A stretch of DNA of 64,000 nucleotides. Origin: a bacterium. GTDB taxonomy: Bacteria > Eisenbacteria > RBG-16-71-46 > CAIMUX01. The notes under the pieces are model-generated. The model had not been told where the DNA came from, did not search any database, and was given only the letters and a program-made list of their open reading frames with translations. Below are positions 35,815 through 47,202 of this stretch, in pieces (within the stretch, counting starts at the first letter, position 1; every line of letters starts with the position of its first letter). A program made the position numbers and the translations under genes. The DNA is taken from the NCBI GenBank assembly GCA_030431975.1, contig JAUIHP010000002.1, positions 62,001-126,000 on the forward strand. Reading direction: 5' to 3'.

Positions 35815-36753
35815 ATGCCACGCGGACTACTCATCGGTCTGGCCATTCTCCTTTTCGTCGTGGTTCGGTTCTCTCCGTTCTTCGTCGTCGAAGAGCAGGA
35901 GCAAATCATCATCACGCAGTTCGGCGAGCCCATCGGCGATCCGATCGTGGATCCGGGACTCAAGTTCAAGCTGCCCTGGCAAACCGTGCACCGTTTCGAG
36001 AAGCGATTTCTGGAGTGGGACGGCGCCGCCAATCAGCTTCCGACCAAGGACAAGCGCTTCATCTGGGTCGATACCTATGCCCGCTGGCACATCACCGATC
36101 CGCTCAAGTTCTTCCAGCGGCTACGCGACGAAAGAGGCGCGCGGACCCGTCTCGACGACATCCTGGATGGTGAGACGCGCAACGCTATCGCCAACTCCAA
36201 TCTCGTCGAGGTCATCCGTTCGACGAATCGGGAACCGTTGCGAGGCGAGCTTCTGGAAGAGGACGAGATCACCTTGGAGCCGATCGACCGGGGACGCGAA
36301 GTCATCCGTCAGATCGTTCTCGAGAACGCCCAGAAACGAACGGACGACCTGGGAATCGAGATCCTTGACGTTCAGTTCAAGCGCATCAACTACGTCGACG
36401 AGGTTCGCCAGACGGTTTACTCCCGAATGATCTCCGAGCGAAAGAGGATCGCCGAACGGTTCCGTTCTGAGGGACAGGGAGAGGCGTCGCGGATCGCCGG
36501 TGAGAAAGACAGGGAGCTCAAGCGAATCCAGTCCGAAGCGTATCGGGAAGCCCGGGAGATTCGGGGTGACGCCGACGCATTGGCCACCGACATCTACGCT
36601 GCGGCCTACAACCGCTCGGCGGACACTCGGGACTTCTACCAGTTCCTGAAGTCGATGGAGACGCTGGAGAACACGATCGACGCCGAGAGCCGACTGCTGT
36701 TGTCGACCGACGGAGAGTTCTTCCGCTTCCTGGAGTCCTCGACCGGACGATAG
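35815..36753 (+). CDS. hflC: HflC, modulator of the FtsH protease
   Basis: 312 residues; GGAGG nine bases upstream of ATG 35815. N-terminal membrane segment (LLIGLAILLFVVVRFSPFFVV), SPFH domain (EEQEQIIITQFGEPIGDPIVD, FIWVDTYARWHITDPLKFFQ), then helical YSRMISERKRIAERFRSEGQGEASRIAGEKDRE and YNRSADTRDFYQFLKSMET. Order and two-base spacing match the usual hflK-hflC unit. A strong hairpin closes the operon. Confidence 0.96.
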   Translation: MPRGLLIGLAILLFVVVRFSPFFVVEEQEQIIITQFGEPIGDPIVDPGLKFKLPWQTVHRFEKRFLEWDGAANQLPTKDKRFIWVDTYARWHITDPLKFFQRLRDERGARTRLDDILDGETRNAIANSNLVEVIRSTNREPLRGELLEEDEITLEPIDRGREVIRQIVLENAQKRTDDLGIEILDVQFKRINYVDEVRQTVYSRMISERKRIAERFRSEGQGEASRIAGEKDRELKRIQSEAYREAREIRGDADALATDIYAAAYNRSADTRDFYQFLKSMETLENTIDAESRLLLSTDGEFFRFLESSTGR

Positions 36754-36766
36754 ATCATGCAAAACC

Positions 36767-36809
36767 GAACCGGGAGATCGACCGACACTGTTGGTCGGCC
36801 TCCCGGTTC
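36767..36809. terminator. Bidirectional terminator between hflC and the S9 peptidase
   Basis: Outer stem GAACCGGGAG / CTCCCGGTTC with inner stem CCGAC / GTCGG. On the minus strand it is followed by GGTTTTGC. It separates convergent genes. Confidence 0.75.
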
Positions 36810-36892
36810 TGCCTCTCTACATGAACCGCTTCAACCTTCACGCCTGGTGCTGACGAATTGACCTGTCGCCGGAAGCACCGACTCCCCCATCT

Positions 36893-38749
36893 TCAGTTCC
36901 CCGGAGGCAGGTGTTCGAGGAGAAACGCCTCCAGCGCGTGATAGAACTCGATCGAGTTCTCTTCGTTGCTGAAGCCGTGCCCTTCGTTCTCTTTGACCAT
37001 GTACTGAACGGGGACTCCGCGGTCGCGGAGGGCGGTGACGATTTGATCCGATTCTTCTTTCCGCACCCGGGGATCATTCGCCCCCTGCGCAACAAAGAGC
37101 GGGACCTGGATCTTGTCGGCGTTGAAGAGCGGAGAGACCTTGCGCATCCGCTCCTTGTCCTTTTCCGGATGACCGACCATCTCGTGAACCATCTCCAACA
37201 TCGGCTTCCAGTACGGCGGAAACGCGTCCATCCAGGTGAAGAGGTTGGAGAGACCGACGTAGCTGACTCCGCAGCGGAACAGATCCGGCGTCTTTGTCAC
37301 GCCGGATAGAGCCGCGTACCCGCCGTAGCTTCCACCATAGATCGCCACCGTGTCGGCTCCGGTAATGCCTTGATCGACGGCCCAGCGGACGGCATCGGTA
37401 AGGTCGTCCTGCATGGCGAGCCCCCACTGTCCGAAGCTCGCTTCCCAGAACTTGCGCCCGTAACCGGTGGATCCACGGTAGTTCACCTGAAGGACCGCGT
37501 AGCCACGGTTGGCCAGGATCTGAGCTTCCGGATCGTAACCGTAGGAATCCCGCACCCAGGGACCTCCATGTACGACAAGAACGAGTGGAAGCGGCGTACT
37601 CGGTACAACGGCGCCGTCGTCACCCACGGTCGTCTCCACGCCATCCGGAACCGTGAGGTACCCATGAATCTCGAGTCCATCACGACTCGAGTACCGGATC
37701 GGATGCATCTCGACGAGGCCCCGATCGTTCAGCCAGGGAGCAGAATCGAAGAGAAACGTGAACTCATCGGTCCGCGTGTCATACAGATGGTAGCGGGCGC
37801 GCCGGGTCGCCCCGGTCTGCACGACGACCCAAACGGTCTCGTCTTTCGTCCATGAGGTGGGACCGTTGATCGAGTCTGGGAACTTCTCGTCGAGTCGTTT
37901 CTGCAGGGCCGCACGTGTCTCGTCAAAGAAATGATAGGCAGGCCGCTCCTCTTCGAAGGAAACGCCCGTGACGACGCGCCGGTGGCGGGAGTGGAGTAGA
38001 CGGGAGACGTCGACCCGTGGGTGCTCGAAGAGGACTCCGGTCTCCTCTCCCGTTCGCAGGTCGAGAGTCGCGATTACTGTCCGGTCGCGCCCAACGTTGG
38101 ATGCGACGTAGAGGACCTCGTCGTCGTCGAAAGAAAAGAGCAGCGGCGACGCAGACTCCTTGAACGTGTACCTGGCGACTTCGTTCCACTCGTCCGATTC
38201 GTCCTTGCGGTAGAGGAGACTCGTATTGACCCCGTCGGTCGTCACAGCCACACGGAGTCGACCGGCATGGTCGGTGACCCAGGCCTGCACGTTTCCGGGG
38301 TTCTCGGCGACCATTTCCATCTCGCCCGTCGCCGTGTTCAGGCGGTAGACGTCGAACCGCTCCGGATCCCGACGATTCATCTGGAAGAGGACCATGTCGT
38401 CGATGTCTTCCAAGTCATCGACCAGTGAGCACTGGACCTCGTCGAACGGCGTCAGGTCGAGCGGGTTCCCGCCGTCGGCCCCGACCGAATAGAGCCGATA
38501 GTTTTCGTCTCCCCCGTTGTCCCTGGCGTAGAGCAGTCGGTCTTCCCCGACCCAGGTGAATCCGGCCAGGTCTCGTTCCGTCACCGCCGTCACGCGAGTG
38601 ATCTCGCCATTGGCAAGGTCCTGAACGTGAATGTTGAGGCGCCGCTCGTAGGGCGCGAGATAGGCAATCTTCGACCCGTCGGGAGAAAGGTGTACCGCTG
38701 CCCGTTCAGGCTTGCGAAAGAAGTCCTCGACGGAAATCCGGTCGGCCAT
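36893..38749 (-). CDS. S9-family prolyl oligopeptidase-like serine peptidase
   Basis: 618 residues, no signal peptide, so probably cytoplasmic. The N-terminal half is a beta-propeller (HLSPDGSKIAYLAPYERR, ITRVTAVTERDLAGFTWVGEDRLLY). The C-terminal alpha/beta-hydrolase has HGGPWVRDSYGYDPEAQILANRG, then the catalytic serine in GGSYGG, aspartate in ANDPRV and histidine in NEGHGF, all present. It cleaves short peptides or blocked N-termini; exact specificity is not readable. Length fits acylaminoacyl-peptidase/oligopeptidase B-type relatives. Start ATG 38749. Confidence 0.94.
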   Translation of the reverse strand: MADRISVEDFFRKPERAAVHLSPDGSKIAYLAPYERRLNIHVQDLANGEITRVTAVTERDLAGFTWVGEDRLLYARDNGGDENYRLYSVGADGGNPLDLTPFDEVQCSLVDDLEDIDDMVLFQMNRRDPERFDVYRLNTATGEMEMVAENPGNVQAWVTDHAGRLRVAVTTDGVNTSLLYRKDESDEWNEVARYTFKESASPLLFSFDDDEVLYVASNVGRDRTVIATLDLRTGEETGVLFEHPRVDVSRLLHSRHRRVVTGVSFEEERPAYHFFDETRAALQKRLDEKFPDSINGPTSWTKDETVWVVVQTGATRRARYHLYDTRTDEFTFLFDSAPWLNDRGLVEMHPIRYSSRDGLEIHGYLTVPDGVETTVGDDGAVVPSTPLPLVLVVHGGPWVRDSYGYDPEAQILANRGYAVLQVNYRGSTGYGRKFWEASFGQWGLAMQDDLTDAVRWAVDQGITGADTVAIYGGSYGGYAALSGVTKTPDLFRCGVSYVGLSNLFTWMDAFPPYWKPMLEMVHEMVGHPEKDKERMRKVSPLFNADKIQVPLFVAQGANDPRVRKEESDQIVTALRDRGVPVQYMVKENEGHGFSNEENSIEFYHALEAFLLEHLPPGN

Positions 38750-38922
38750 CGTGCTCTGTCCTCATTGTTTTCCGCGACAATGCGTCGTCAGATCCGAAAC
38801 GATATCCAGAGCAAAAGACGCGATCGAGAGCATCGACCGCGCCTTTTGCATGTGCTTCTCAGCTGAAACCATTCCTCCCTGCCCGCTCTCGCGGTCGGGG
38901 AGGAGTCTTTCATTCAGGCCTC

Positions 38923-40371
38923 TTAGTACCGGTAGTGATCCGGCTTGTAGGGACCGTCGACCGGGACGCCGATGTACTCGGCCTGATCCGAGCTCAGCTC
39001 CGTCAGCTTCACACCCAGCTTCTCCAGATGGAGCCGGGCGACCTTCTCGTCCAGCTTCTTCGGAAGCGTGTAGACCTGGTTCTTGTACTTCTCCACGTGG
39101 CGGGCCAGCTCGATCTGGGCCAACACCTGGTTCGTGAAACTGTTGCTCATGACGAAGCTCGGATGCCCGGTGGCGCAACCCAGATTGAGCAGACGTCCCT
39201 CCGCGAGGACGAGAACGCTGTGGCCGTCGGGGAACGTCCACATGTCGTACTGCGGCTTGATCTGGGTCCGCTGGATGCCCGGCATACCGGCGAGGCCGGC
39301 CATGTCGATCTCGTTGTCGAAGTGGCCGATGTTTCCTACGATGGCCTTGTCCTTCATCTTCGCCATGTGGGCCGCGGTGATGACGTTGTAGTTGCCGGTC
39401 GCGGTGATGAAGACATCGGCGTACGGCAGGACGTCGTCCATGGTCAGGACCTCGAAGCCCTCCATGGCCGCCTGCAGCGCACAGATCGGATCGATCTCGG
39501 TGATGACGACGCGCGCTCCCTGGCCTTTCAGCGACTGCGCACAGCCCTTGCCGACGTCACCATACCCGGCGACGACGCAGACCTTGCCGGAGAGCATGAC
39601 GTCGCTGGCGCGCATGATTCCGTCGACCAGGGAGTGACGGCAGCCGTAGAGGTTGTCGAACTTGCTCTTCGTCACCGAGTCGTTGACGTTGATGGCCGGG
39701 AAGGGAAGCTTGCCCTCGCGAGCCAATTCATAGAGGCGGTGAACCCCGGTTGTCGTCTCTTCCGTGACCCCGCGCAGGACTTTGACCGCCTCGGTCCAAC
39801 GCTTGCCCCCCTGCGGTAGGCTGCGTAGCACACCGAGCAGCTCGGTGTAGTCCTCGGAAGCGCCTGCCGGGGTCTCAGGGACGCCACCGGCGGCCTCAAA
39901 GTCAGCACCCTTCATGATCATCATCGTGGCGTCACCGCCGTCGTCGACGATCTGGTCCGGTCCCCGGCCGTCACCGAAGTCCAGGGCCCGCTCGGTGCAC
40001 TGCCAGTACTCCTTCAGCGTCTCGCCCTTCCAGGCGAAGACCGGCACGCCCTTCGGGTCGGACGGCGTTCCGTCCTTTCCGACCACAACGGCGGCGGCAG
40101 CATGGTCCTGCGTCGAGAAAATGTTGCAGGAGGCCCACCGGACGTCTGCGCCGAGGTCGACGAGAGTCTCGATGAGAACGGCGGTCTGCACCGTCATGTG
40201 GAGCGAGCCTGTGATTTTGAGGCCCTTCAGGGGCTGCTCACCGGCGAATTCCTTCCGCACGGCCATGAGCCCGGGCATCTCCTGCTCCGCAAGATCGATC
40301 TCGCGGCGGCCCCACTCGGCGTCGGCCAGGTCGGCTACCTTGTACTCGAAAGGCGTGGTCGCAGTTACCAT
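38923..40371 (-). CDS. ahcY: S-adenosylhomocysteine hydrolase
   Basis: Start ATG 40371 with AAGGACC upstream; the longest frame adds 20 residues. 482 residues. NAD-dependent SAH hydrolase: substrate domain ([53 protein letters not shown]), [16 protein letters not shown] as [14 protein letters not shown], Rossmann NAD site [15 protein letters not shown], and the C-terminal DPYRY equivalent [10 protein letters not shown]. It splits SAH to adenosine and homocysteine, so it connects to the methionine cycle. No SAM/SAH riboswitch is recognised in the 135-base leader. Confidence 0.97.
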   Translation of the reverse strand: MVTATTPFEYKVADLADAEWGRREIDLAEQEMPGLMAVRKEFAGEQPLKGLKITGSLHMTVQTAVLIETLVDLGADVRWASCNIFSTQDHAAAAVVVGKDGTPSDPKGVPVFAWKGETLKEYWQCTERALDFGDGRGPDQIVDDGGDATMMIMKGADFEAAGGVPETPAGASEDYTELLGVLRSLPQGGKRWTEAVKVLRGVTEETTTGVHRLYELAREGKLPFPAINVNDSVTKSKFDNLYGCRHSLVDGIMRASDVMLSGKVCVVAGYGDVGKGCAQSLKGQGARVVITEIDPICALQAAMEGFEVLTMDDVLPYADVFITATGNYNVITAAHMAKMKDKAIVGNIGHFDNEIDMAGLAGMPGIQRTQIKPQYDMWTFPDGHSVLVLAEGRLLNLGCATGHPSFVMSNSFTNQVLAQIELARHVEKYKNQVYTLPKKLDEKVARLHLEKLGVKLTELSSDQAEYIGVPVDGPYKPDHYRY

Positions 40372-40506
40372 GAGGTCCTTTTCCTTTGGTTTAGTGGGTG
40401 ACTCCGTCTCGACTATAAGTTTCGCCACCACAGAAGACTTAGATGCTTTGGCTATTCAAATACATCAGCGGCCCTGAGTCCAGCGCCGATCGGGGCCTTG
40501 GCCCGC

Positions 40507-41106
40507 TCATTTCGCGGCCCCACCGCTCCAAATGTCGGCCAGGTCCCGCGCATCTCCCCCTCGGGCACTCTCGTCTCCGGATCCCGGCCAGAGGACGTAG
40601 ATCAGCAACCTGAGATTCGCCCAGGCCAGAACCAGTCCCAGGAAGCGGAGTCCGAAGTGAAGCTGGCCGGATGCGGCGGCGGCCCCACCCAGGACCAACC
40701 CCAAAAGCGTCGCCAAAGGTCCACCGAGGACGATTCCAGTCCGGCCCCATCGCCCCAGGCTCGAACCGTCGTAGGACGTCGTCGCGACCCGGGCCCGCCA
40801 GTCCCCGGAGATTCTCAGGCTCTTCCCTCCCCCGGCCGACACGATCTTCGGAACCGCAGCGCCCGTATCCGGGGCTTTCGCCGCCCTTGAGTCGGGAGCT
40901 TTCTCCGCGTTCGGGTCGGGGGCCTCCGCCACCTTGCCGGGGACATCCCCCAGACGTACATCGACACCTGAGGGCGTCAAGATGAGCGCAGGAATGGCGT
41001 GGCCCAGTTCATGACCGAGCAGTACGAGCGGGTGGAGCAGGCGAAGGAGAAGCAGCCCAACGGCCACCGTGACCAGACCCCAGAGGAGGACGGCGAGGTT
41101 ATCCAT
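40507..41106 (-). CDS. Small membrane metalloprotease-like protein (M50-type HExxH)
   Basis: 199 residues with a first hydrophobic stretch (LAVLLWGLVTVAVGLLLLRLL) and a second near residues 130-165. HELGH in LGHELGHAIPALIL is the zinc site, embedded in a membrane helix as in M50/site-2-type proteases. The canonical second motif with the third ligand (NxxPxxxLDG) is absent or degenerate: only NLRLLIYVLWPGSGD is seen. That makes protease activity uncertain. An alanine/proline/lysine-rich loop (KAPDSRAAKAPDTGAA) sits between the two membrane parts. Lies between glnS and ahcY on the same strand. Confidence 0.7.
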   Translation of the reverse strand: MDNLAVLLWGLVTVAVGLLLLRLLHPLVLLGHELGHAIPALILTPSGVDVRLGDVPGKVAEAPDPNAEKAPDSRAAKAPDTGAAVPKIVSAGGGKSLRISGDWRARVATTSYDGSSLGRWGRTGIVLGGPLATLLGLVLGGAAAASGQLHFGLRFLGLVLAWANLRLLIYVLWPGSGDESARGGDARDLADIWSGGAAK

Positions 41107-41190
41107 GCCTGCGCCCCACTTTCTTCGTCGGACCGCGGTCCCGACTGCGCCCTACCCCGCGCCGCCTTGCGAGCCGGCGCACGGGTGGCT

Positions 41191-42909
41191 TCAGCCCTTC
41201 TTCGAGATCTTCGCCCAGCTGTCCTTGAGGGTCACGGTGCGGTTGAAGACGAGTCGTTCGGCCGTCGATTCCGGATCGACAGCGAAGTACCCCTGTCGCA
41301 TGAACTGAAAAACCTCACCGGCCTGGGCCGCGGCCAGTCCCGGTTCGACTTTGGAATGCTCGAGAACGGTCAGGGACTCCGGATTCAGATCATCGAGGTG
41401 ATTGCCGGTGGCGGAACCGGGCTGCGCGCTGTCGTAGAGGTGTGAGTAGAGACGAACCTCGGCATCGAGGGCATGCTCCGCCGACACCCAATGACTCGTT
41501 CCCTTGACGCGTCGGCCGTCGGGCGTCGTCCCACCCCGGGACTCCGGATCGTACGTGCATAGCAACTCCACGATCTCGCCCGCGTCGTTCTTGATGACTT
41601 CCTGGCAGGTGATGTAGTACGCGTGCTTGAGTCGGATCTCGCGCCCCGGCGCCAATCGGAAGAACTTCTTCGGAGGATCCTCCATGAAATCCTCCTCCTC
41701 GATGTAGAGCGTGCGTGAGAAGGGAACCATGCGGGTCCCGGCGCTTTCGTCCTCCGGATTGTTCACCGCTTCGAACTCTTCGGTCTGACCTTCCGGGTAG
41801 TTCGTGATCGTGACCTTGAGCGGACGCAGCACGGCCATGACCCGAAGAGCTACTTTGTTCAGGTACTCACGCTGGAAGTATTCCAGATAGGAGTACTCGA
41901 CTTCGCTGTTGGTCTTGGCCATACCGATCGCGCGCAGGAAATTGTGGATCCCCTCCGGCTGATACCCGCGGCGGCGCAGCCCGGAAAGCGTGGGCATGCG
42001 CGGATCATCCCAACCGTGCACGCGCCCTTCGTCGACCAGCTGGCGCATGTAACGCTTGCCCATCATCGTGTGATCGAGGAAGAGCTTGGCGAACTCGATC
42101 TGTCGCGGTGTCGCAGGCACGTCGGAGTTCGCGACGACCCAGTCGTAAAGGGGTCGGTGATCCTGAAACTCCAACGAGCACAGCGAATGGGTAATCTCTT
42201 CGTAGGCGTCCGAGAGAGGGTGCGTGTAGTCGTACATCGGATAGATGTGCCACGTATCCCCGGTTCGGTGATGCGTTGCGTTGAGGATCCGGTAGAGAAC
42301 GGGATCGCGCATGTTGATGTTGGGAGAGGCCATGTCGATGCGTGCCCGAAGAACATGGGCGCCGTCTTCGAACTCACCGGCCTTCATTCGCCGGAAGAGG
42401 TCAAGACTCTCCTCGGCGGACCGGTCCCGATAGGGACTGTTCTTCCCCGGCTCCTTCAGCGTTCCGCGATGCTCGCGAATCTCTTCCGCAGTCAGACTGT
42501 CGACGTAGGCCAGGCCCTTCTCGATGAGCTGCTCGGCATTGTGATACAGGCGCTCGAAGTAGTCGGACGCGAAGTAGAGATGGTCGCCCCAGTCGAAGCC
42601 GAGCCAACGGATGTCCGCCTGGATCGACTCGACGAACTTCGTTTCTTCCTTGGTCGGATTCGTGTCGTCGAAGCGGAGATGGCAGCGGCCGCGATACTCG
42701 ACGGGAAGGCTGAAGTTGAGGAAGAAGGCTTTGGCGTGCCCGATGTGGAGGAATCCGTTGGGCTCGGGAGGAAACCGGGTCACGACCTCGTCATGCTTCC
42801 CGGAGGCCAGGTCGTCGCTCACGATCTGGCGAATGAAGTCGAGACGAACTTCGTCCTCCGCCCCATCGGCGGCTTTCGTTCCCGGCTTCTCGCGTACGTC
42901 GTCGCTCAT
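41191..42909 (-). CDS. glnS: Glutaminyl-tRNA synthetase
   Basis: Start ATG 42909 gives 572 residues. Class I synthetase: [20 protein letters not shown] holds the HIGH motif, MMGKR in [13 protein letters not shown] is the KMSKS equivalent, and [17 protein letters not shown] is the GlnRS/GluRS-class signature. The long C-terminal anticodon-binding beta-barrels ([37 protein letters not shown]) are typical of GlnRS. It charges tRNA-Gln with glutamine in the cytoplasm, so direct glutaminylation is available here. A tRNA-Glu gene with its own promoter and terminator lies just upstream. Confidence 0.97.
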   Translation of the reverse strand: MSDDVREKPGTKAADGAEDEVRLDFIRQIVSDDLASGKHDEVVTRFPPEPNGFLHIGHAKAFFLNFSLPVEYRGRCHLRFDDTNPTKEETKFVESIQADIRWLGFDWGDHLYFASDYFERLYHNAEQLIEKGLAYVDSLTAEEIREHRGTLKEPGKNSPYRDRSAEESLDLFRRMKAGEFEDGAHVLRARIDMASPNINMRDPVLYRILNATHHRTGDTWHIYPMYDYTHPLSDAYEEITHSLCSLEFQDHRPLYDWVVANSDVPATPRQIEFAKLFLDHTMMGKRYMRQLVDEGRVHGWDDPRMPTLSGLRRRGYQPEGIHNFLRAIGMAKTNSEVEYSYLEYFQREYLNKVALRVMAVLRPLKVTITNYPEGQTEEFEAVNNPEDESAGTRMVPFSRTLYIEEEDFMEDPPKKFFRLAPGREIRLKHAYYITCQEVIKNDAGEIVELLCTYDPESRGGTTPDGRRVKGTSHWVSAEHALDAEVRLYSHLYDSAQPGSATGNHLDDLNPESLTVLEHSKVEPGLAAAQAGEVFQFMRQGYFAVDPESTAERLVFNRTVTLKDSWAKISKKG

Positions 42910-42969
42910 TGGTGACGCCCCAATCTTGCAGTCCTGTCCTCGCGGCAGCAAACCTGACCGTTGAGAAAA

Positions 42970-43001
42970 CGGGCGCTAGGTCGTAACCCGACCTGCGCCC
43001 G
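42970..43001 (-). terminator. Terminator after tRNA-Glu
   Basis: Nearly perfect 13-base-pair hairpin (outer stem CGGGCG / CGCCCG, inner stem AGGTCG / CGACCT) followed on the minus strand by TTTTCTC. It separates the tRNA transcript from glnS. Confidence 0.88.
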
Positions 43002-43007
43002 CTCAAT

Positions 43008-43083
43008 TGGCATCCCCAACGGGATTCGAACCCGTGTCGCCACCTTGAAAGGGTGGTGTCCTAACCAACTAGACGATGGGGAC
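43008..43083 (-). tRNA. tRNA-Glu (anticodon TTC)
   Basis: 76 bases including an encoded CCA. Acceptor stem, D-arm GTCTAGTTGGTTAGGAC, anticodon stem CCACC/GGTGG with loop CTTTCAA (anticodon TTC), and T-arm GGGTTCGAATCCC are all intact. The sequence is close to textbook bacterial tRNA-Glu. Confidence 0.97.
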
Positions 43084-43099
43084 TCAACGCCGAAAGGGA

Positions 43100-43129
43100 A
43101 CGCTAGTGCCCGGCCCGGGGTCTTGTCAA
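43100..43129 (-). promoter_or_regulatory. Promoter of tRNA-Glu
   Basis: Minus strand TTGACA (43129-43124), 18-base spacer, TAGCGT (43105-43100). The predicted start is about ten bases before the tRNA, and a GC-rich spacer is common for stable-RNA promoters. Confidence 0.6.
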
Positions 43130-43156
43130 CCCCGTGCGGACACCGGCGAACCCGGT

Positions 43157-45667
43157 CTACTCCACGACCAACTTCTTGGAGACCGAGTGTCCGCCCGACT
43201 CGAGACGGGCGAAGTAGATCCCCGAAGACAACGCCTCGGTGTCCACGATGACGAAGTCGACTTCGGCCGGAACCTCACGGTCCAGGAGGTTGCGGACGAG
43301 ACGGCCGTTCGCATCAAAGAGGTCGATCCGGGCGCGACCGGCTTCCCGGAGACCGAACCGGAGCGAGGTTTCCACTCCCTCGCCCGCCGGAGATCCCAGG
43401 ACCCGCATGGTCAGCGGCTCGATCTTCGGTGCGCTCGGGTTCTCGCCGACATCGGTCGGGGTGATGTCACTGATGTCGACTTCCCAGATGCCTCGACCGT
43501 GAGTCGCCACGCGGAGGAATCCGTCCGGATGCCAGCGAAGGTCGTCACAGATGACGTAGGGCAACCCGACATTGAACGGCTGCCAATTGCTGCCGCTGTC
43601 GAAGGAGACATAACAACCGAGGTCGGTGCCGAGGAAGATCGTCGACGGATTGTCGAAGTCGTAGGTGATCGACTGCGCGCCCTCGCCCGGGAGGTTGTTG
43701 GTGAGATCGTTCCAGGTCGCGCCGCCGTCCGTTGTGATCTGGACCTTGTCCAACGCCGGATTGTAGGTGCCCAAACAGATGATGGCGGTGTTGCCGTCGT
43801 CGGGATGGACCGTGATGTCGTTGATGGCGCCGCCCGAGATGGGCGTCGTCGCCGTCTGCGTCCAGTTGAGTCCGTTGTCCGTCGAGACGAATGCGCGGAC
43901 GCCGGCGACGCACCAGAAGACGTTCGTGTCATTCCAGGACTGCTCGATGGAGCGTCCGCCGCCCAAACCTCCGTTCATGACGTTGACCCAATTTGATCCG
44001 GCGTTCGTCGTGCGGAAGATCGAGGTGTTGTGCCCGGTGACCACCACGTTGGAGTTGGTGTAGTCCATGTGGGTCGGCGTCTGCCACGGCCCGCTCTCGC
44101 TCAGTCCATTGTTGATGGGCTGGAAGCCGGAGCCGCCGTTCGTGCTGCGGTAGTGGCTGCCGTTCTGGATCTCCGCGAGGATGATCAGGTTGTCGTTACT
44201 GACCTCGCACTCGAAACCGTCGGCTCCCAAGACCTGAACCATGTTCGTGCTTCCGGTCCAACGCCAGGTCCCGTTGTCCTGCGTTCCGCCGAAGGCGAGA
44301 TTGGCCCCGGTCATCGACTGGTTCATGGCATAGAACTGTGTCGTGACCAGTCCACTGTTCCGGCTGAAGAAGCTCTGGCCGTTGTTGGTGCTCTTGTAGA
44401 CACCGCCGTCGCAACCGATCCACATGATCTGGGGATCGCTGGGATCGAAAACCGCCGCGTGATGATCGACGTGAACGCCGGCCGCGGTCTGCGTCCAGGA
44501 CGATCCGCCGTTGTCCGAACGGTACATCGCGACGGCGCCGCTCCAGACCTGCTCTTCATCGAGCGGGTTGGCCGTGATGACGAGGTCATACCAACCCTGG
44601 CCGTTGTCCTGGTTGGGCGTGGAGCGCAGCGTCCAGCTGTCACCGCCATCAGTGGTCCGATAGACGGCGAGCGTGCCGTTCCCCTGAACGTCATTCGACC
44701 AGTAGACGTACTCGGGGTTCGCCGGAGTTACGGAGATGCGTCCGTTGGCGAGACCGGTAATGGGCGCGCCGTTTTCCATCCGCGTCCAGGTCTGTCCCTC
44801 GTCCGTCGACCGGTAGCCACCCTGACCACTCCAACCACGGCTGATTGCGTAGTAGGTGTCGGTCGTCCCCGGCTTCAGTTTGACGTCCCGCCAGTCGCCG
44901 GACTCCATGACCTCGACGAAGGTGTCTGCGCCATCGGTGGACCGGTAGAGACCGTTGTCCATCGCAACGAGAAGAACGCCCGTGGTTTCTTCGTACTCCA
45001 TCATGAACACGTCGCGTCCGTTGGCGATGGGCTCCGTGATTCCGGTCGTGTTCCAGACGACACCGCCGTCCGTCGACTTGAGGACGCCGACACCGTGGAT
45101 GGCGTCGATGTTCCCCCAGCCTTCGCCCGTTCCGATGTAGATCGTCGACGGATTGCTCTCGTCGATTTGGATGGCGCTGACGGACATCGTCGGCAGGTTG
45201 TCACCAAGAGGCGTCCAGGTGTTTCCGCCATCGGCCGTCTTCCAGATACCGCCACTGGCAAAACCCGCATAACAGACATCACTGTCCGTGGGGTCCACCG
45301 CCAGAGCGAGGCAACGGCCCCCGACGTTCGTCGGGCCGAGGTTGAACCAGGTCGGGAAGCCACCGCGATCCGAGGTCGCCTCGAGATCCTTCAGCTGCTG
45401 AAACGCAGCCGTGCGGGCGCCGGCCGGAATGTCGGCGGCGGAACCGAGCCTTTTTCCCATGAAGTGCTCGTAACGCTTGAACGGCTTGTAGCCGGAACTG
45501 CGGGTCGCTTCACGGGTCGGATTGGGGAACTTGGCGTCGTAGTACTCACTCATCTGGTGGATGAGATCACGTGCGGTTTCGGGCTGGCCGGTGATCTGCG
45601 CTGTAGATGTGGAGGCAGCAAAGATCAACGCGCCCACCGCTACGAGTGGTGCGAAACGCTTCGGCAT
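43157..45667 (-). CDS. Exported BNR/Asp-box beta-propeller protein (sortilin-like) with sorting tail
   Basis: 836 residues with signal peptide LVAVGALIFAASTSTAQ. The body contains many Asp-box repeats of the S-x-D-x-G-x-T-W type (KTADGGNTWTPL, STDGGVVWNTTG, STDEGQTWTRM, TTDGGDSWTLR, STDNGLNWTQ, TTDGGATWNDL), which build one or two beta-propellers as in sortilin/VPS10-like and glycosidase-like proteins. The C-terminal tail is FlgD-type (RFGLREAGRARIDLFDANGRLVRNLL, SSGIYFARLES). It is a likely outer-membrane or extracellular protein; the ligand is unknown. The C-terminal domain lies next to tRNA-Glu. Confidence 0.88.
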   Translation of the reverse strand: MPKRFAPLVAVGALIFAASTSTAQITGQPETARDLIHQMSEYYDAKFPNPTREATRSSGYKPFKRYEHFMGKRLGSAADIPAGARTAAFQQLKDLEATSDRGGFPTWFNLGPTNVGGRCLALAVDPTDSDVCYAGFASGGIWKTADGGNTWTPLGDNLPTMSVSAIQIDESNPSTIYIGTGEGWGNIDAIHGVGVLKSTDGGVVWNTTGITEPIANGRDVFMMEYEETTGVLLVAMDNGLYRSTDGADTFVEVMESGDWRDVKLKPGTTDTYYAISRGWSGQGGYRSTDEGQTWTRMENGAPITGLANGRISVTPANPEYVYWSNDVQGNGTLAVYRTTDGGDSWTLRSTPNQDNGQGWYDLVITANPLDEEQVWSGAVAMYRSDNGGSSWTQTAAGVHVDHHAAVFDPSDPQIMWIGCDGGVYKSTNNGQSFFSRNSGLVTTQFYAMNQSMTGANLAFGGTQDNGTWRWTGSTNMVQVLGADGFECEVSNDNLIILAEIQNGSHYRSTNGGSGFQPINNGLSESGPWQTPTHMDYTNSNVVVTGHNTSIFRTTNAGSNWVNVMNGGLGGGRSIEQSWNDTNVFWCVAGVRAFVSTDNGLNWTQTATTPISGGAINDITVHPDDGNTAIICLGTYNPALDKVQITTDGGATWNDLTNNLPGEGAQSITYDFDNPSTIFLGTDLGCYVSFDSGSNWQPFNVGLPYVICDDLRWHPDGFLRVATHGRGIWEVDISDITPTDVGENPSAPKIEPLTMRVLGSPAGEGVETSLRFGLREAGRARIDLFDANGRLVRNLLDREVPAEVDFVIVDTEALSSGIYFARLESGGHSVSKKLVVE

Positions 45668-45777
45668 TTGGAGTGGGAGCCTTTCTGTTTGGGTGTGGTC
45701 GTAGGCCTGGTCGCTTCCGGCAGAGAGGGAGCAACCGCGACGAGCCCTGGAGGGATTGTACCAAACGCCGATGGATT

Positions 45778-47191
<1,414 letters not shown>

Positions 47192-47202
<11 letters not shown>

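Noticed and set aside
40372-40506. SAM or SAH riboswitch before ahcY
   Set aside because: No matching conserved core was found on either strand of the 135-base gap.
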